Shown: one piece after another, positions 17,186 to 26,057 of the stretch
How the letters are laid out: the number at the start of each line of letters is the position of its first letter
Numbering within the stretch: the first letter of the stretch is position 1
NCBI GenBank assembly: GCA_002083435.1
Contig: LWDJ01000050.1
Coordinates: 129,648 to 193,647 of the forward strand
Direction: 5' to 3'
Length of the DNA stretch: 64,000 nt
Source: Proteobacteria bacterium SG_bin6
GTDB taxonomy: Bacteria > Pseudomonadota > Alphaproteobacteria > Sphingomonadales > Sphingomonadaceae
Translations under genes and position numbers: made by a program
Notes under the pieces: model-generated
What the model saw: only the letters and a program-made list of their open reading frames with translations
The model's database searches: none
Told to the model about the DNA's origin: nothing

Positions 17186-17992
17186 TCAGGCCTGTGCTTG
17201 ACCCATTGCCTGCGCCGCGTCGACCCGCACCGCGAGGCTCTCCGCGCCGCCACCGCGCCGGGTGCCCCGGATCGGCGCGGCGTCGAGATAATCCAATCCG
17301 ATCGCGACGCGCAAATAGGCATCGGTCGGCGAGATGCCGTTGGCGGGATCGAACCCCACCCAGCCGAGATCGGGCACCCGCGCCTCCGCCCAGGCGTGCG
17401 CCGCCTCCTGCGCGCTGTCGCGCACCAGATGGCCCGAGACATAGCGCGCCGGCACGCCCAGCAGCCGCGCGGCGGTGATGAAGACATGCGCGAAATCCTG
17501 GCACACCCCGTGCCCGGCGGCATAGGCGGCGGCGGCTGGGGTGGTCGCGTCTGTGAGCCCCACTTCGAAGCGCAGCTCCTGATAGAGCGCGCGGCACAAG
17601 GCGTGGAGCGCGTCGAGCGGCGCGAGCCCCGCGAAGCGTTCGGCGAGCGCATGCAGCGCCGCGTCGGGCGTGGTGAGCGGGGTGGTGCGGCGATAGACCG
17701 CATCCGGCAGAGGCTCGTCCGCGCGGATGATGCCGGCGGTATCGCTCACATCGGCGATCCCGGACACGCTGATCGTGATCTCGGCCACCGCCCCGCTCGC
17801 ATAGAACATGGTGACGCGGTTGCCGAAGGCGTCGGTGCTTTCGCGAAAGCTGCCGTCCTGGTCGGCGTCGATCCGCCATGAGAGGATGTGCTGCCCGCCA
17901 TGCTCGCGCGGCGTTACCCGCAGCGCCTGGATCAGGCCGGTGGCGGGGGTCGCGTAGCGATAGGTGGTGCGGTGATCGAGGCGGATGCGCAT
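17186..17992 (-). CDS. Transglutaminase-like cysteine protease of the Anbu cluster
   Basis: The 268-residue protein has an N-terminal beta domain (LDHRTTYRYATPATGL) and a transglutaminase/papain-like core. The triad is visible as Cys164 in GVCQDFAH, His199 in AAHAWAEA and Asp215 in GFDPANG. It has no signal peptide. The start ATG overlaps the alpha-E gene stop by one base (TGATG), so translation is probably coupled. In Anbu clusters this protein is thought to hydrolyse or modify peptides made by the ATP-grasp partner; its real substrate is unknown. Confidence 0.93.
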   Translation of the reverse strand: MRIRLDHRTTYRYATPATGLIQALRVTPREHGGQHILSWRIDADQDGSFRESTDAFGNRVTMFYASGAVAEITISVSGIADVSDTAGIIRADEPLPDAVYRRTTPLTTPDAALHALAERFAGLAPLDALHALCRALYQELRFEVGLTDATTPAAAAYAAGHGVCQDFAHVFITAARLLGVPARYVSGHLVRDSAQEAAHAWAEARVPDLGWVGFDPANGISPTDAYLRVAIGLDYLDAAPIRGTRRGGGAESLAVRVDAAQAMGQAQA

Positions 17993-18933
17993 CAGAAAAG
18001 ATATTGCTCCCCGATCAATGTTCCCAGGCGGTTATTCTCGACGATGAAATCGACGATCGCGTCGTGCAAGCCGTCCGCGAACAACGTCTCGATCCGCGCC
18101 GCGTTCAGCCGCGTCGCCATCGCCACGGCCTGGCGATGCGCGGGGCCGCGCCGGCCGGTGATGCGGGCGAGCTCATCGAGATAATGCACCGCCTCGGCCG
18201 CGCACGAGGCCAGCGAGCGCGGCATCCGGCGGTTGAGGATCAGCAGATCGGCGACCAGCCACGGCTTCACATTGTCGCGGTAGATATGGCGATAGGCGGT
18301 GAGCGCGGAGACGGTGCGCAGGATCGTCGTCCACTGGAAATAATCGAGGCTGCCGCCCACCGGCTCGTCGCGGGGCAGCAGCAGGTGATATTTCACGTCG
18401 AGCAGCCGCGCGGTGTTGTCCGCCCGCTCGACGGTTTCGCCCAGCCGGATGAACCAATAGGCATCGTCGCGCAGCATCGTGCGGTGAGTGGCGCCGTCGA
18501 AGGCGAGCGCCGCCGCCTTCACCGCCTCGTTCAGCCGGATCAGCCGCTCGCGCCCGCCGCCGCGCGTGCCGAAGCGCTGGAGTTCGATCCAGGCGCCGTT
18601 GATCGCCTCCCACGCCTCGACCGTCAGCGCGGTGCGGACGGCGCGGGCGTTGGTGCGGGCGCGCTCGATACAGCCGCGCATCGCGGAAGGGTTGGCCGCG
18701 TCGAGCGCCAGGAAATCGAGCGCCGCCGCCTCGCTCACCTGCTCATGCCGGGCGGCATAGGCGTCGGACACGCCGGCGGCGGCGAGCGCGCTGCTCCACG
18801 CGGCGACATCGCCGCCATAGGAGGAAGGCAGGCTCGCCAGCCGCAATGTCGCGTCGATCAGCCGCGAGACGAAATCGGCGCGCTCGATATAGCGGCCCAT
18901 CCACAGCAAGGCGCTGGCGGTGCGCGAGAGCAT
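17992..18933 (-). CDS. Alpha-E domain protein (DUF403) of the Anbu cluster
   Basis: The 313-residue, largely helical protein begins MLSRTASALLWMGRYIERAD, the signature start of alpha-E proteins. These always travel with a circularly permuted ATP-grasp protein and often with a transglutaminase-like protein. The start ATG at 18933 has GGAG eight bases upstream. It lies 66 bases after the ATP-grasp gene and overlaps the transglutaminase gene. The molecular function is not established; a partner or acceptor for the ATP-grasp enzyme is the usual proposal. Confidence 0.93.
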   Translation of the reverse strand: MLSRTASALLWMGRYIERADFVSRLIDATLRLASLPSSYGGDVAAWSSALAAAGVSDAYAARHEQVSEAAALDFLALDAANPSAMRGCIERARTNARAVRTALTVEAWEAINGAWIELQRFGTRGGGRERLIRLNEAVKAAALAFDGATHRTMLRDDAYWFIRLGETVERADNTARLLDVKYHLLLPRDEPVGGSLDYFQWTTILRTVSALTAYRHIYRDNVKPWLVADLLILNRRMPRSLASCAAEAVHYLDELARITGRRGPAHRQAVAMATRLNAARIETLFADGLHDAIVDFIVENNRLGTLIGEQYLF

Positions 18934-18999
18934 CAGCCGCGCTCCACGGGCGGGCTGGCGCCGCCACCACGCGCCGTCAGCGCGTTCTCAAACAGACGC

Positions 19000-20418
19000 T
19001 CAATCATCGAGCACCCAGGTGTCCTTGGTGCCGCCGCCCTGGCTGGAATTGACGACCAGCGACCCTTCGCTGAGCGCCACCCGCGTCAGCCCGCCGGGGA
19101 CGATGCGCGTGCCGGCGGCGCCGGTCAGGACGAAGGGGCGCAGATCGACATGGCGCGGCACCACCCCCGTGTCGGTGAGCGTCGGGCAGGTCGACAGCGC
19201 CAGCGTCGGCTGGGCGATGAACCGCGCCGGATCGGCGAGCAGGCGGGCGCGGAACGCCTCGATCTGCGCGCGGCTGGCATGCGGGCCGACCAGCATCCCA
19301 TAGCCGCCCGAGCCATCGACTTCCTTCACCACCAGCTCGTCGAGCCGATCGAGCACCTCGCGCAGGGCCTCGGGCTCGCGGCAGCGCCAGGTCGGCACAT
19401 TGTCGATCAGCGGATCGGCGCCCGAATAGAAGCGCACGATCTCGGGCATATAGCTGTAGATCGCCTTGTCGTCGGCGATGCCGGTGCCGACCGCGTTGGC
19501 GATCGTGAGGTTGCCCGCCATCTGCGCCGCGATCAGCCCCGGCGCGCCCAGCACCGAGTCGGGGCGGAAGGCGAGGGGGTCGAGATAATTGTCGTCGACC
19601 CGGCGGTAGAGCACGTCGACGCGCTGCGGCCCCTCGGTGGTGCGCATGTAAAGCACATCGTCGATCACCGCGAGGTCGCTGCCCTCGACCAGCTCGACCC
19701 CCAGCTTGTCGGCCAGGAAGCTGTGCTCGTAATAGGCCGAGTTGTGATAGCCCGGGGTGAGCACCGCGACCACCGGCGCATGGTCGCAGCGCGGCGGCGC
19801 GACCGAGCGCAGCGTCGCCAGCAGCATCTCGGGATAATCGTCGACCGGGGCGACGCGGTGGCGATCGAACAGCTCGGGCAGCAGCCGCAGCATCACCTCG
19901 CGATTTTCGAGCATGTACGAAACGCCCGAAGGCGTGCGGACATTATCCTCCAGCACGCTGAACGCATCCGGCCCGGTGCGGACGATGTCGATGCCGGCAA
20001 TGTGCGTGTAGATGCCATGCGGCGGGTGCATCGCGGCGGCGCGCAGGCAGAATTGCGGGTTCTGCAGCACCAGATCCTCGGGCACGATCCCGGCGCGCAG
20101 GATCTCGCGCGCCCCGTAAATGTCGCGCAGGAAGGCGTTGAGCGCTTCCACCCGCTGGATCAGCCCTGCCTCCAGCCGCCGCCATTCGCCGCGCGAGATC
20201 ACCCGGGGGACGATGTCGAACGGGATCAGCCGCTCGTCCGCCGCCGCGTCGCCATAGACGGCGAACGTGATGCCAATGCGGCGGAAGAACAATTCGGCCT
20301 GGGCGCGGCGGGTGCGCAGCACGTCATCGGGGGTATCGCGCAGCCAGCGATCGATATCGGCATAGGGCGCGCGAATGTCCGCGCCCATGCCGCTCATCTC
20401 ATCGAAGGCCTTCGCCAA
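19000..20418 (-). CDS. Circularly permuted ATP-grasp protein of the Anbu cluster
   Basis: The 472-residue product carries the circularly permuted ATP-grasp fold (DUF404/DUF407). Matching blocks are AFDEMSGMGADIRAPY at the start, LVLQNPQFCLRAAA and FSVLEDNVRTPSGVSY in the middle, and LVVKEVDGSGGYGMLVG (nucleotide loop) near residue 410, with a final NSSQGGGTKDTWVL. The start proposed is TTG at 20418, seven bases after GGAGG; it restores the family's usual N-terminus (LAKAFDEM), and no ATG fits equally well. It is the first gene of the Anbu cluster. The family is predicted to form amide or peptide bonds; the substrate is unknown. Confidence 0.92.
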   Translation of the reverse strand: MAKAFDEMSGMGADIRAPYADIDRWLRDTPDDVLRTRRAQAELFFRRIGITFAVYGDAAADERLIPFDIVPRVISRGEWRRLEAGLIQRVEALNAFLRDIYGAREILRAGIVPEDLVLQNPQFCLRAAAMHPPHGIYTHIAGIDIVRTGPDAFSVLEDNVRTPSGVSYMLENREVMLRLLPELFDRHRVAPVDDYPEMLLATLRSVAPPRCDHAPVVAVLTPGYHNSAYYEHSFLADKLGVELVEGSDLAVIDDVLYMRTTEGPQRVDVLYRRVDDNYLDPLAFRPDSVLGAPGLIAAQMAGNLTIANAVGTGIADDKAIYSYMPEIVRFYSGADPLIDNVPTWRCREPEALREVLDRLDELVVKEVDGSGGYGMLVGPHASRAQIEAFRARLLADPARFIAQPTLALSTCPTLTDTGVVPRHVDLRPFVLTGAAGTRIVPGGLTRVALSEGSLVVNSSQGGGTKDTWVLDD

Positions 20419-20519
20419 CCGCCGCCCTCCGCCCGGCCGCGTTGTGCGGCGCAGCGAGGAGTGGATGACGCGTGGCGGCAATTGTCAAGGGGGCGCAACA
20501 AACGGCGCGCAAGCGACGC

Positions 20520-20595
20520 TGGTGACCCCTACGGGACTCGAACCCGTGTTTTCGCCGTGAGAGGGCGACGTCCTAGACCGCTAGACGAAGGGGCC
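20520..20595 (-). tRNA. tRNA-Glu (anticodon CUC)
   Basis: On the minus strand the acceptor arm GGCCCCT pairs with AGGGGTC (one G-U pair), the anticodon stem TCGCC/GGCGA holds the loop CTCTCAC with anticodon CTC, and the T arm is ACGGG-TTCGAGT-CCCGT. A-CCA is encoded at the 3' end. It lies between the ATP-grasp gene and the DAHP synthase gene. Confidence 0.97.
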
Positions 20596-20634
20596 GCGCG
20601 GGAGGCGGGCACATAGGCCCGGCCCCCCGGTGCG

Positions 20635-22005
20635 TCAAGCCGCCGCGCGGCGCTCGCGCAGTTCGGCGTTGAGCATCTCGGCGAGCAGGAACGCCAGTTC
20701 CAGGCTCTGCCCGGCGTTGAGGCGCGGATCGCAGTGGGTGTGGTAGCGGTCCGCCAGCGACTGTTCGGTCACATCGACCGCGCCGCCGGTGCACTCGGTC
20801 ACATTCTGCCCGGTCATCTCGGCATGGATGCCGCCGGCGATCGACCCTTCGGCGCGGTGGACGGCGAAGAAGCCGCGCACCTCGGCGAGGATGCGATCGA
20901 ACGGCCGCGTCTTATAGCCGCTCGTCGCCTTGATCGTGTTGCCGTGCATCGGATCGCAGCTCCACACCACCGGATGCCCCTCGCGCCGCACCGCGCGGAT
21001 CAGGCGGGGGAGGCCGGCCTCGATCTTGTCATGCCCGAAGCGGGTGATGAGCGTCATCCGCCCAGGCACGCGCCCGGGGTTGAGCGTGTCGAGCAGGCGC
21101 AGCAGCGCGTCGGGCTCCAGGCTCGGCCCGCACTTCATGCCGACGGGATTGCCGATGCCGCGCAGGAACTCGATATGCGCGGAGCCCGCGAAGCGCGTGC
21201 GATCGCCCACCCACAGGAAGTGCGCGCTGGTGTCATACCAGTCGCCCGTCAGCGAATCGCGGCGGGTGAGCGCTTGTTCATAACGCAGCAGCAGCGCCTC
21301 GTGGCTGGTGTAGAAGCTGGTCGCGGCGAGCTGCGGCACGGTTTGCGGGTTAAGCCCGCACGCCGCCATGAAGGCGAGCGTCTCGCCGATGCGATCGGCC
21401 ATTTCCTGGTACTTCACCGCCCAAGGGCTGCGGCCGACGAAATCGTGCATCCAGCCATGCACCCGGTCGAGGCTGGCATAGCCGCCGCTGGCGAAGGCGC
21501 GCAGCAGATTGAGCGTCGCGGTCGACTGGTGATAGGCCGCCAGCATCCGCTGCGGGTCGGGCACGCGACCGTCGGCGGTGAACGCGGAATCGTTGACGAT
21601 GTCGCCGCGATAGGCGGGCAGCTCGACCCCGTCCTGCACCTCGCCCGGCGCCGAGCGCGGCTTGGCGAACTGGCCCGCCATCCGCCCGACCTTCACCGTC
21701 GGCAGTTTCGACGCGAAGGTGAGCACCACCGCCATCTGCAGGATGACGCGGAAGGTATCGCGGATGTTGTTGGGGTGGAACTCGGCGAAGCTCTCCGCGC
21801 AATCGCCGCCCTGGAGCAGGAAGGCGCGCCCCTCCGCCACCTCGGCCAGCTCGGCCATCAGGTTGCGCGCCTCGCCCGCGAAGACGAGCGGGGGATAGTT
21901 GGCGAGCGTGTCGCACACCCGGGTGAGCGCCTGCGCATCGGGATAATCGGGCAGCTGGCGCGCTTCGTGCTGCTGCCAGCTATCGGGGGCCCAGTTGGCG
22001 GCCAT
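20635..22005 (-). CDS. Class II 3-deoxy-7-phosphoheptulonate (DAHP) synthase
   Basis: The 456-residue enzyme catalyses the first step of the shikimate pathway, joining phosphoenolpyruvate and erythrose 4-phosphate. The class II (plant-like) type is clear from NWAPDSWQQHEARQLPDYPD, FLLQGGDCAESFAEF, KVGRMAGQFAKPRS, FLWVGDRTRFAGSAHIEF, VWSCDPMHGNTIK and the final GQSLELAFLLAEML. The ATG at 22005 has AAGAGAG upstream. It is the only aromatic-pathway gene in the window and lies between tRNA-Glu and the GNAT gene. I leave the symbol empty because class II genes are named inconsistently. Confidence 0.96.
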   Translation of the reverse strand: MAANWAPDSWQQHEARQLPDYPDAQALTRVCDTLANYPPLVFAGEARNLMAELAEVAEGRAFLLQGGDCAESFAEFHPNNIRDTFRVILQMAVVLTFASKLPTVKVGRMAGQFAKPRSAPGEVQDGVELPAYRGDIVNDSAFTADGRVPDPQRMLAAYHQSTATLNLLRAFASGGYASLDRVHGWMHDFVGRSPWAVKYQEMADRIGETLAFMAACGLNPQTVPQLAATSFYTSHEALLLRYEQALTRRDSLTGDWYDTSAHFLWVGDRTRFAGSAHIEFLRGIGNPVGMKCGPSLEPDALLRLLDTLNPGRVPGRMTLITRFGHDKIEAGLPRLIRAVRREGHPVVWSCDPMHGNTIKATSGYKTRPFDRILAEVRGFFAVHRAEGSIAGGIHAEMTGQNVTECTGGAVDVTEQSLADRYHTHCDPRLNAGQSLELAFLLAEMLNAELRERRAAA

Positions 22006-22079
22006 GGATACTCTCTTCGTGTGAAAAATCGTCGCGTACCATGGGCGAGAAGCGGGTGGGATGCAATTGGCGGGCGCGG

Positions 22080-22595
22080 TTAGAAGTTCCGTGCCATCAC
22101 GATCATCTCGCGCAGGTCGCCGCGCAGCGCGTTGTGGAACTGCTGGCGGCCGATCTCGGCGAAGCCCCAGGCGCGATAGGCGTTCACCGCCCAGGGTGCC
22201 TCGGCCATCACGTCGAGCCAGAGATGATCGAGGCCCGCGCGCGTGGCCTCCATGGCGGCGGCGTCGCACAAGGCGCGCCCCAGACCGCGCCCGGACGCCG
22301 CGCGCAGCAGATAGATGCGCCTGCACTCGCCGCCTTTGGGGTGCCGGGTGATCGGATCGGGGCTGTGCAGGTGCAGCGTCAGGAAGCCGACGACCGCGCC
22401 CGCTTCCTCGGCCACCCATAGCCGCACGCCGGGATCGGCGAGCAGCGCCGCGAAGGCACCGACGCCGAAGCTTTCGAGATGACGGGCGAGCCCGGCGGCG
22501 GTCGTCCACCAGTCACCATAGGCCTCGGCATAAGCGGCGGGGCCGATCGTGCCGAGCGCCGCCGTGTCGGCCGCCGTCGCCGGGCGGACGCTCAA
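22080..22595 (-). CDS. GNAT family N-acetyltransferase
   Basis: The 171-residue protein has the GNAT core: LWVAEEAGAVVGFLTLHLH (beta4), GGECRRIYLLRAASGRGLGRAL with the acetyl-CoA loop RGLGRA, and AYRAWGFAEIGRQQF near the end. No ATG is available before the core; the TTG at 22595 overlaps the stop of the dehydrogenase gene (TTGA), which fits the overlaps found upstream in this operon. It is the third gene after the phytanoyl-CoA-dioxygenase-like and D-hydroxyacid dehydrogenase genes. Substrate unknown. Confidence 0.88.
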   Translation of the reverse strand: MSVRPATAADTAALGTIGPAAYAEAYGDWWTTAAGLARHLESFGVGAFAALLADPGVRLWVAEEAGAVVGFLTLHLHSPDPITRHPKGGECRRIYLLRAASGRGLGRALCDAAAMEATRAGLDHLWLDVMAEAPWAVNAYRAWGFAEIGRQQFHNALRGDLREMIVMARNF

Positions 22596-23527
22596 TAGCC
22601 CGCGTCCAGATCGACGACGTTCGTCATCGGCCGCCCCGCCAGGAACGCGACGAGGTTTTCGAGGAACAAGGCGGTCGCACGCTGGAACATCTTGGTCTGG
22701 CTGCGGCCGGAAAGGTGCATCGAGTGGATCGTGTTGGGGGCGCGCCACAGCGGGTGATCGGCGGGCAGCGGCTCGGGCGTCACCACGTCGAGAAAGGCGC
22801 CGGCGATACGGCGCGCGTTCAGCGCCTCGATCAGCGCCTCCTGATCGACCATGTCGCCACGCGCGATGTTCACCAGCCAGGCGGCGCGCTTCATCGCCGC
22901 GAGCTCGGCCGCGCCGATCAGCGCCTTGGTCTCGCCCGTGGAAGGCGCGGCGAGGATCACCCAATCGAACTCGGCGAGCCGGGGGCGCCAAGCATCGGGC
23001 GTCAGCGTGCCGTCGCGCCCGGAGCGCGTGACGCCCACCACATCGACCCCGAAGGCGCGCAGCCGCTCGGCGATCAGCGTGCCGATCGCGCCCATGCCGA
23101 TCACCAGCGCGCGGGTTTCATAGAGTTCGGTCTGGCCCGGCGCGGCGATCGTCCATTCCTGCTTGTCGGCGAGCCGCACCACCTCGTCGAAGCGCTTGGC
23201 GGCGACCAGCACCCCCATCACCGCATATTCGGCGACCGCGAGCGCGTTGATACCGACGCCGTTGGTGAGCACGGTTCCGCGCGCCTTCAGCAGCGGCAGC
23301 GGGAAGGCATCGAGCCCGGCATAGATGGTCGATACCCATTTGAGTCGTTCGCCGGCCGCCACCACCTCGCCGGTCCAGCCCGGGCGCTGCATATCGACCC
23401 AGGCGATATCGGCATCGGCCACCGCCGCGAGCGCGCTTTCGCGATCGGTGAACCAGGCGACATCGAGCCCCGCCGGCAGCCGCGGTTCGATCAACGGGCG
23501 GGCGAGCGCGGGGAGGACAGCCTTCAC
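22592..23527 (-). CDS. D-2-hydroxyacid dehydrogenase (D-isomer-specific, NAD-dependent)
   Basis: The 311-residue enzyme starts at a GTG overlapping the upstream stop (GTGA). The Rossmann motif GMGAIG with VVGVTRSGRDG after it binds NAD(P); NIARGDMVDQEALIEAL carries the substrate-binding Arg; DVVTPEPLPADHPLWRAPN carries the Glu; and the following HSMHLSG supplies the catalytic His in place of the more usual SPH motif. The residues after beta2 (TRSGR) suggest NADP could be used. Downstream of a probable 2-oxoglutarate-dependent oxygenase, it may reduce or oxidise a product of that enzyme; this is inference. Confidence 0.92.
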   Translation of the reverse strand: MKAVLPALARPLIEPRLPAGLDVAWFTDRESALAAVADADIAWVDMQRPGWTGEVVAAGERLKWVSTIYAGLDAFPLPLLKARGTVLTNGVGINALAVAEYAVMGVLVAAKRFDEVVRLADKQEWTIAAPGQTELYETRALVIGMGAIGTLIAERLRAFGVDVVGVTRSGRDGTLTPDAWRPRLAEFDWVILAAPSTGETKALIGAAELAAMKRAAWLVNIARGDMVDQEALIEALNARRIAGAFLDVVTPEPLPADHPLWRAPNTIHSMHLSGRSQTKMFQRATALFLENLVAFLAGRPMTNVVDLDAGY

Positions 23528-24519
23528 GCGGCGGCGGCCTCGCGCCAGGGCGCCATGTCCCAACCCGGCCAGCGCAGTTGCGCGCGCGCGAGCGTCGTCT
23601 CGGTCCAGAAGGGATCGCCCGGGCGCGGGATGCCCAGGCATGCGAGCTGTTCGGGGCTCGCATGGTGGATCACGTTCGCCCAGGGCTTCAGGAAGTGGAA
23701 CGGCCAGGCGCTCCAGCCGATCTGGTCGTTGCCCGCTGCCTTGTAGCTCGCGGTGATGGTGTAGCGGTGGCCGCCGGGGCGGGTGAGGTTGGTGCCGCGG
23801 TGATAGACGTCGATCCCATAAGCGAAGATCGATCCCGCCGGCGCCGCGCCCGAACGTTCGATCGCCTTGAGCGCCTGCTGCATCGGGTGCGCGAACGGGG
23901 TGGCATGGTCCTGCGCGAGCGAGAGGGTGTCGCGCGACAGGGTGGCGCCGCCCGCCGCTTCCTCGGGCAGCACGGGATGCAGCGGGCCGACGATCGGCGT
24001 CGCCTCGGGGTTGGGCACATAATGGATCGCGCCCAGATCGTCGCTCACGTCGGTAACATAGATCATGAAGTTGATCGTGCGCTCGGCGGGATCGTCGCCG
24101 GGGACGGTGAGGGTGTGGTTCTTGAAATCGCAGTGGAACGGCTGGTCGTAATCGGCGTCGCCGGTGAACTTGGCCCAGGCGTCGCATTGATAGAGCCGCA
24201 CATCCTCCACCCCGAGTGCGGCCTTGGCGAAGGCGATCAGCCGCGCGTCGAGCCCGAGCAGGTTGATCGCGGGCGAGGCGGCGAAGGGCAGGTGATCCTG
24301 GTTGCGGAACTGCGCCGGATCGAACACGCCGACCGCGCCGGCGGGCGTCTTGGTGACCGCCTCGTGCGAGCGCCGGCGAGCGGCGAACAAGGTGTCGCAA
24401 TCGGCCTCGACCGCCTTGATCTGATCCGACGGGAAGAAACGATCAAGGATCACCGCGCCATCGCGGCGCCAGGTGGCGACCTGCGCGTCGAGCGGCGGGC
24501 GGGTGGTGATGGCGTCCAT
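23524..24519 (-). CDS. Phytanoyl-CoA dioxygenase (PhyH) family protein
   Basis: The 331-residue protein is a probable Fe(II)/2-oxoglutarate oxygenase. HCD at 129-131 (in QPFHCDFKNH) gives the His-x-Asp pair, and His240 in YHRGTN with Arg252 in GGHRYTIT gives the distal His and the 2-oxoglutarate-binding Arg. The start ATG at 24519 has GAGAGG upstream. It is the first gene of a three-gene coupled operon with a D-2-hydroxyacid dehydrogenase and a GNAT enzyme. PhyH proteins hydroxylate many small molecules; nothing here shows which one. Confidence 0.9.
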   Translation of the reverse strand: MDAITTRPPLDAQVATWRRDGAVILDRFFPSDQIKAVEADCDTLFAARRRSHEAVTKTPAGAVGVFDPAQFRNQDHLPFAASPAINLLGLDARLIAFAKAALGVEDVRLYQCDAWAKFTGDADYDQPFHCDFKNHTLTVPGDDPAERTINFMIYVTDVSDDLGAIHYVPNPEATPIVGPLHPVLPEEAAGGATLSRDTLSLAQDHATPFAHPMQQALKAIERSGAAPAGSIFAYGIDVYHRGTNLTRPGGHRYTITASYKAAGNDQIGWSAWPFHFLKPWANVIHHASPEQLACLGIPRPGDPFWTETTLARAQLRWPGWDMAPWREAAAA

Positions 24520-24673
24520 GGGCGGCCTCTCGTCGATGTCGTTGGGGAGGATGGCGCGGACCTGGCCCGTAATCAACCGCGCTCCTATCCTTGCTGCCAC
24601 GTTGCGTGACGGGGAACGCGGATGCTATGCGCCCGCCAGCGCGCGGGGCAGCTGGGCCGATTCGTGAATAGCG

Positions 24674-24733
24674 CGGGGCCATATATGGCGTCCCGGGGCC
24701 GCATGTGGCGTCCCGGGGCCGCGTGATTGGTGC
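24674..24733. repeat. Three 20-bp tandem units before the polysaccharide locus
   Basis: Units start at 24674, 24694 and 24714. The first two share CGGGGCC, then ATGGCGTCC or GTGGCGTCC; the third keeps the start (CGGGGCCGCGTG) and then diverges. The array ends 15 bases before the ATG of the glycosyl-phosphotransferase gene, so it lies in its probable leader or promoter. Confidence 0.7.
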
Positions 24734-24748
24734 ATTTGGGGATTAACG

Positions 24749-26044
24749 ATGTTGATGATCCGGCAAGACGGCGCAGTTGGCGGTCGCCATGCGAGCTGGC
24801 TGGACTCGCTTCGCTCTCAGTTGCTGCTGGGTCTCGCCGTCGCTGTGCTTTTGCCGGGTTTTTTCTTTTCGGGCGATGAGCGCTACCACGCTACGTCAAA
24901 TTCAGTGTTCAACAGTTTTTATGGATCGGCAATCGCTTTTTCAGCGGGCTTGGCCATGCTCCGGCGGATGAGTACTTTTCCGGGAACAGGTTATTTCGCT
25001 TTCATTATCCCGTCGTTCACGGCAACTTACGGGCTCGTTGTAACGTCGCTATTTGCTTTGCGGCTCAATTACAGCGGCACCTATCTCGGTACCAGCTTCG
25101 TAGTCGCCCTCGCGGTTGCCTTCCTGTTCAGTTTTTGGGTCGCGCGGTTCAGTCGTCCAAGTTTTTACCTCGTCCCCAGCCCTCGTACTTTGGCGCTGGC
25201 CGCCACGCTAGACGCTGACCTGATTGCGTTAACCACGCCGGAATTGCCGGCAGGCCGGCGCGCGGCAATCGTCGCTGATCTCAGGCATGATCACAAGGAT
25301 GATTGGGAACGGTTTCTCGCGCAAGCGGCGATTAATGGTTATCCGGTCTATCATTGGAAGTTGTTGACTGAGTCGCTGACTGGCCGAGTGAATATTGAGC
25401 ATCTGTCGGAAAACAGCTTCGGCTCGCTTTTGCCAAACCTGGCGTATCGAAAGGCCAAGCGGGTAATCGATATCATCGCGTCGCTGCTGGTTCTGCCGTT
25501 GCTGGCGCTGCCGATTGCGATCGTTGCGCTGCTAATCAAGCTCGACTCGCCGGGGCCGGTCTTGTTCGTGCAGGAGCGCATGGGGTTCCGAGGCCGGCCG
25601 TTTCGGATGGTGAAATTTCGGACCATGCGCCCGCGTCCCATCTGCATCGATCAAGCCGACGCGATCAACGACGCCATGACAAAAAGTGACGATGACAGGA
25701 TCACTCGAATCGGTCGTTTCCTACGCCGCACTCGCATCGACGAACTGCCGCAAATCTGGAACATTCTGCGCGGCGAAATGAGCTGGATCGGGCCTCGCCC
25801 GGAAGCAGTGGCATTGTCGGGCTGGTATGAGAATGAAATACCCTTTTATAGTTACCGGCACATCGTCCGTCCCGGTATTACCGGCTGGGCGCAAGTCAAC
25901 CAGGGCCATGTAACCGATCTGGACTCAATCAACGAGAAACTGACCTACGACTTTTATTACATCAAATATTTTTCGGCCTGGCTTGACGTGGTCGTCGCGC
26001 TGCGCACGGTGACGATCATGGCTACTGGATTTGGATCGAAATAA
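24749..26044 (+). CDS. Polyprenyl-phosphate sugar-1-phosphate transferase (initiating enzyme)
   Basis: The 431-residue membrane protein starts repeat-unit assembly by moving a sugar phosphate from a nucleotide sugar to undecaprenyl phosphate. Four membrane segments lie between residues 25 and 135, then a soluble linker, and the catalytic domain from about 230: YRKAKRVIDIIAS, LDSPGPVLFVQERMGFRG, MVKFRTMR, DELPQIWNILRGEMSWIGPRPE and VRPGITGWAQVN. These are the standard bacterial sugar-transferase blocks. GGGGA lies six bases before the ATG at 24749; a second ATG follows two codons later. Its DNA is clearly less GC-rich than the upstream genes, like the main locus beginning at 28.78 kb. It converges with cysS, with 13 bases between the two stops. 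Confidence 0.95.
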   Translation: MLMIRQDGAVGGRHASWLDSLRSQLLLGLAVAVLLPGFFFSGDERYHATSNSVFNSFYGSAIAFSAGLAMLRRMSTFPGTGYFAFIIPSFTATYGLVVTSLFALRLNYSGTYLGTSFVVALAVAFLFSFWVARFSRPSFYLVPSPRTLALAATLDADLIALTTPELPAGRRAAIVADLRHDHKDDWERFLAQAAINGYPVYHWKLLTESLTGRVNIEHLSENSFGSLLPNLAYRKAKRVIDIIASLLVLPLLALPIAIVALLIKLDSPGPVLFVQERMGFRGRPFRMVKFRTMRPRPICIDQADAINDAMTKSDDDRITRIGRFLRRTRIDELPQIWNILRGEMSWIGPRPEAVALSGWYENEIPFYSYRHIVRPGITGWAQVNQGHVTDLDSINEKLTYDFYYIKYFSAWLDVVVALRTVTIMATGFGSK

Positions 26045-26057
26045 CCAAGGGCGGGGT

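Noticed and set aside
17878..20616. 912-codon plus-strand open frame
   Set aside because: It runs antisense across the alpha-E and ATP-grasp genes and through tRNA-Glu; no domain is visible.
20734..22083. 449-codon plus-strand open frame
   Set aside because: It is antisense to the class II DAHP synthase, whose motifs are complete.
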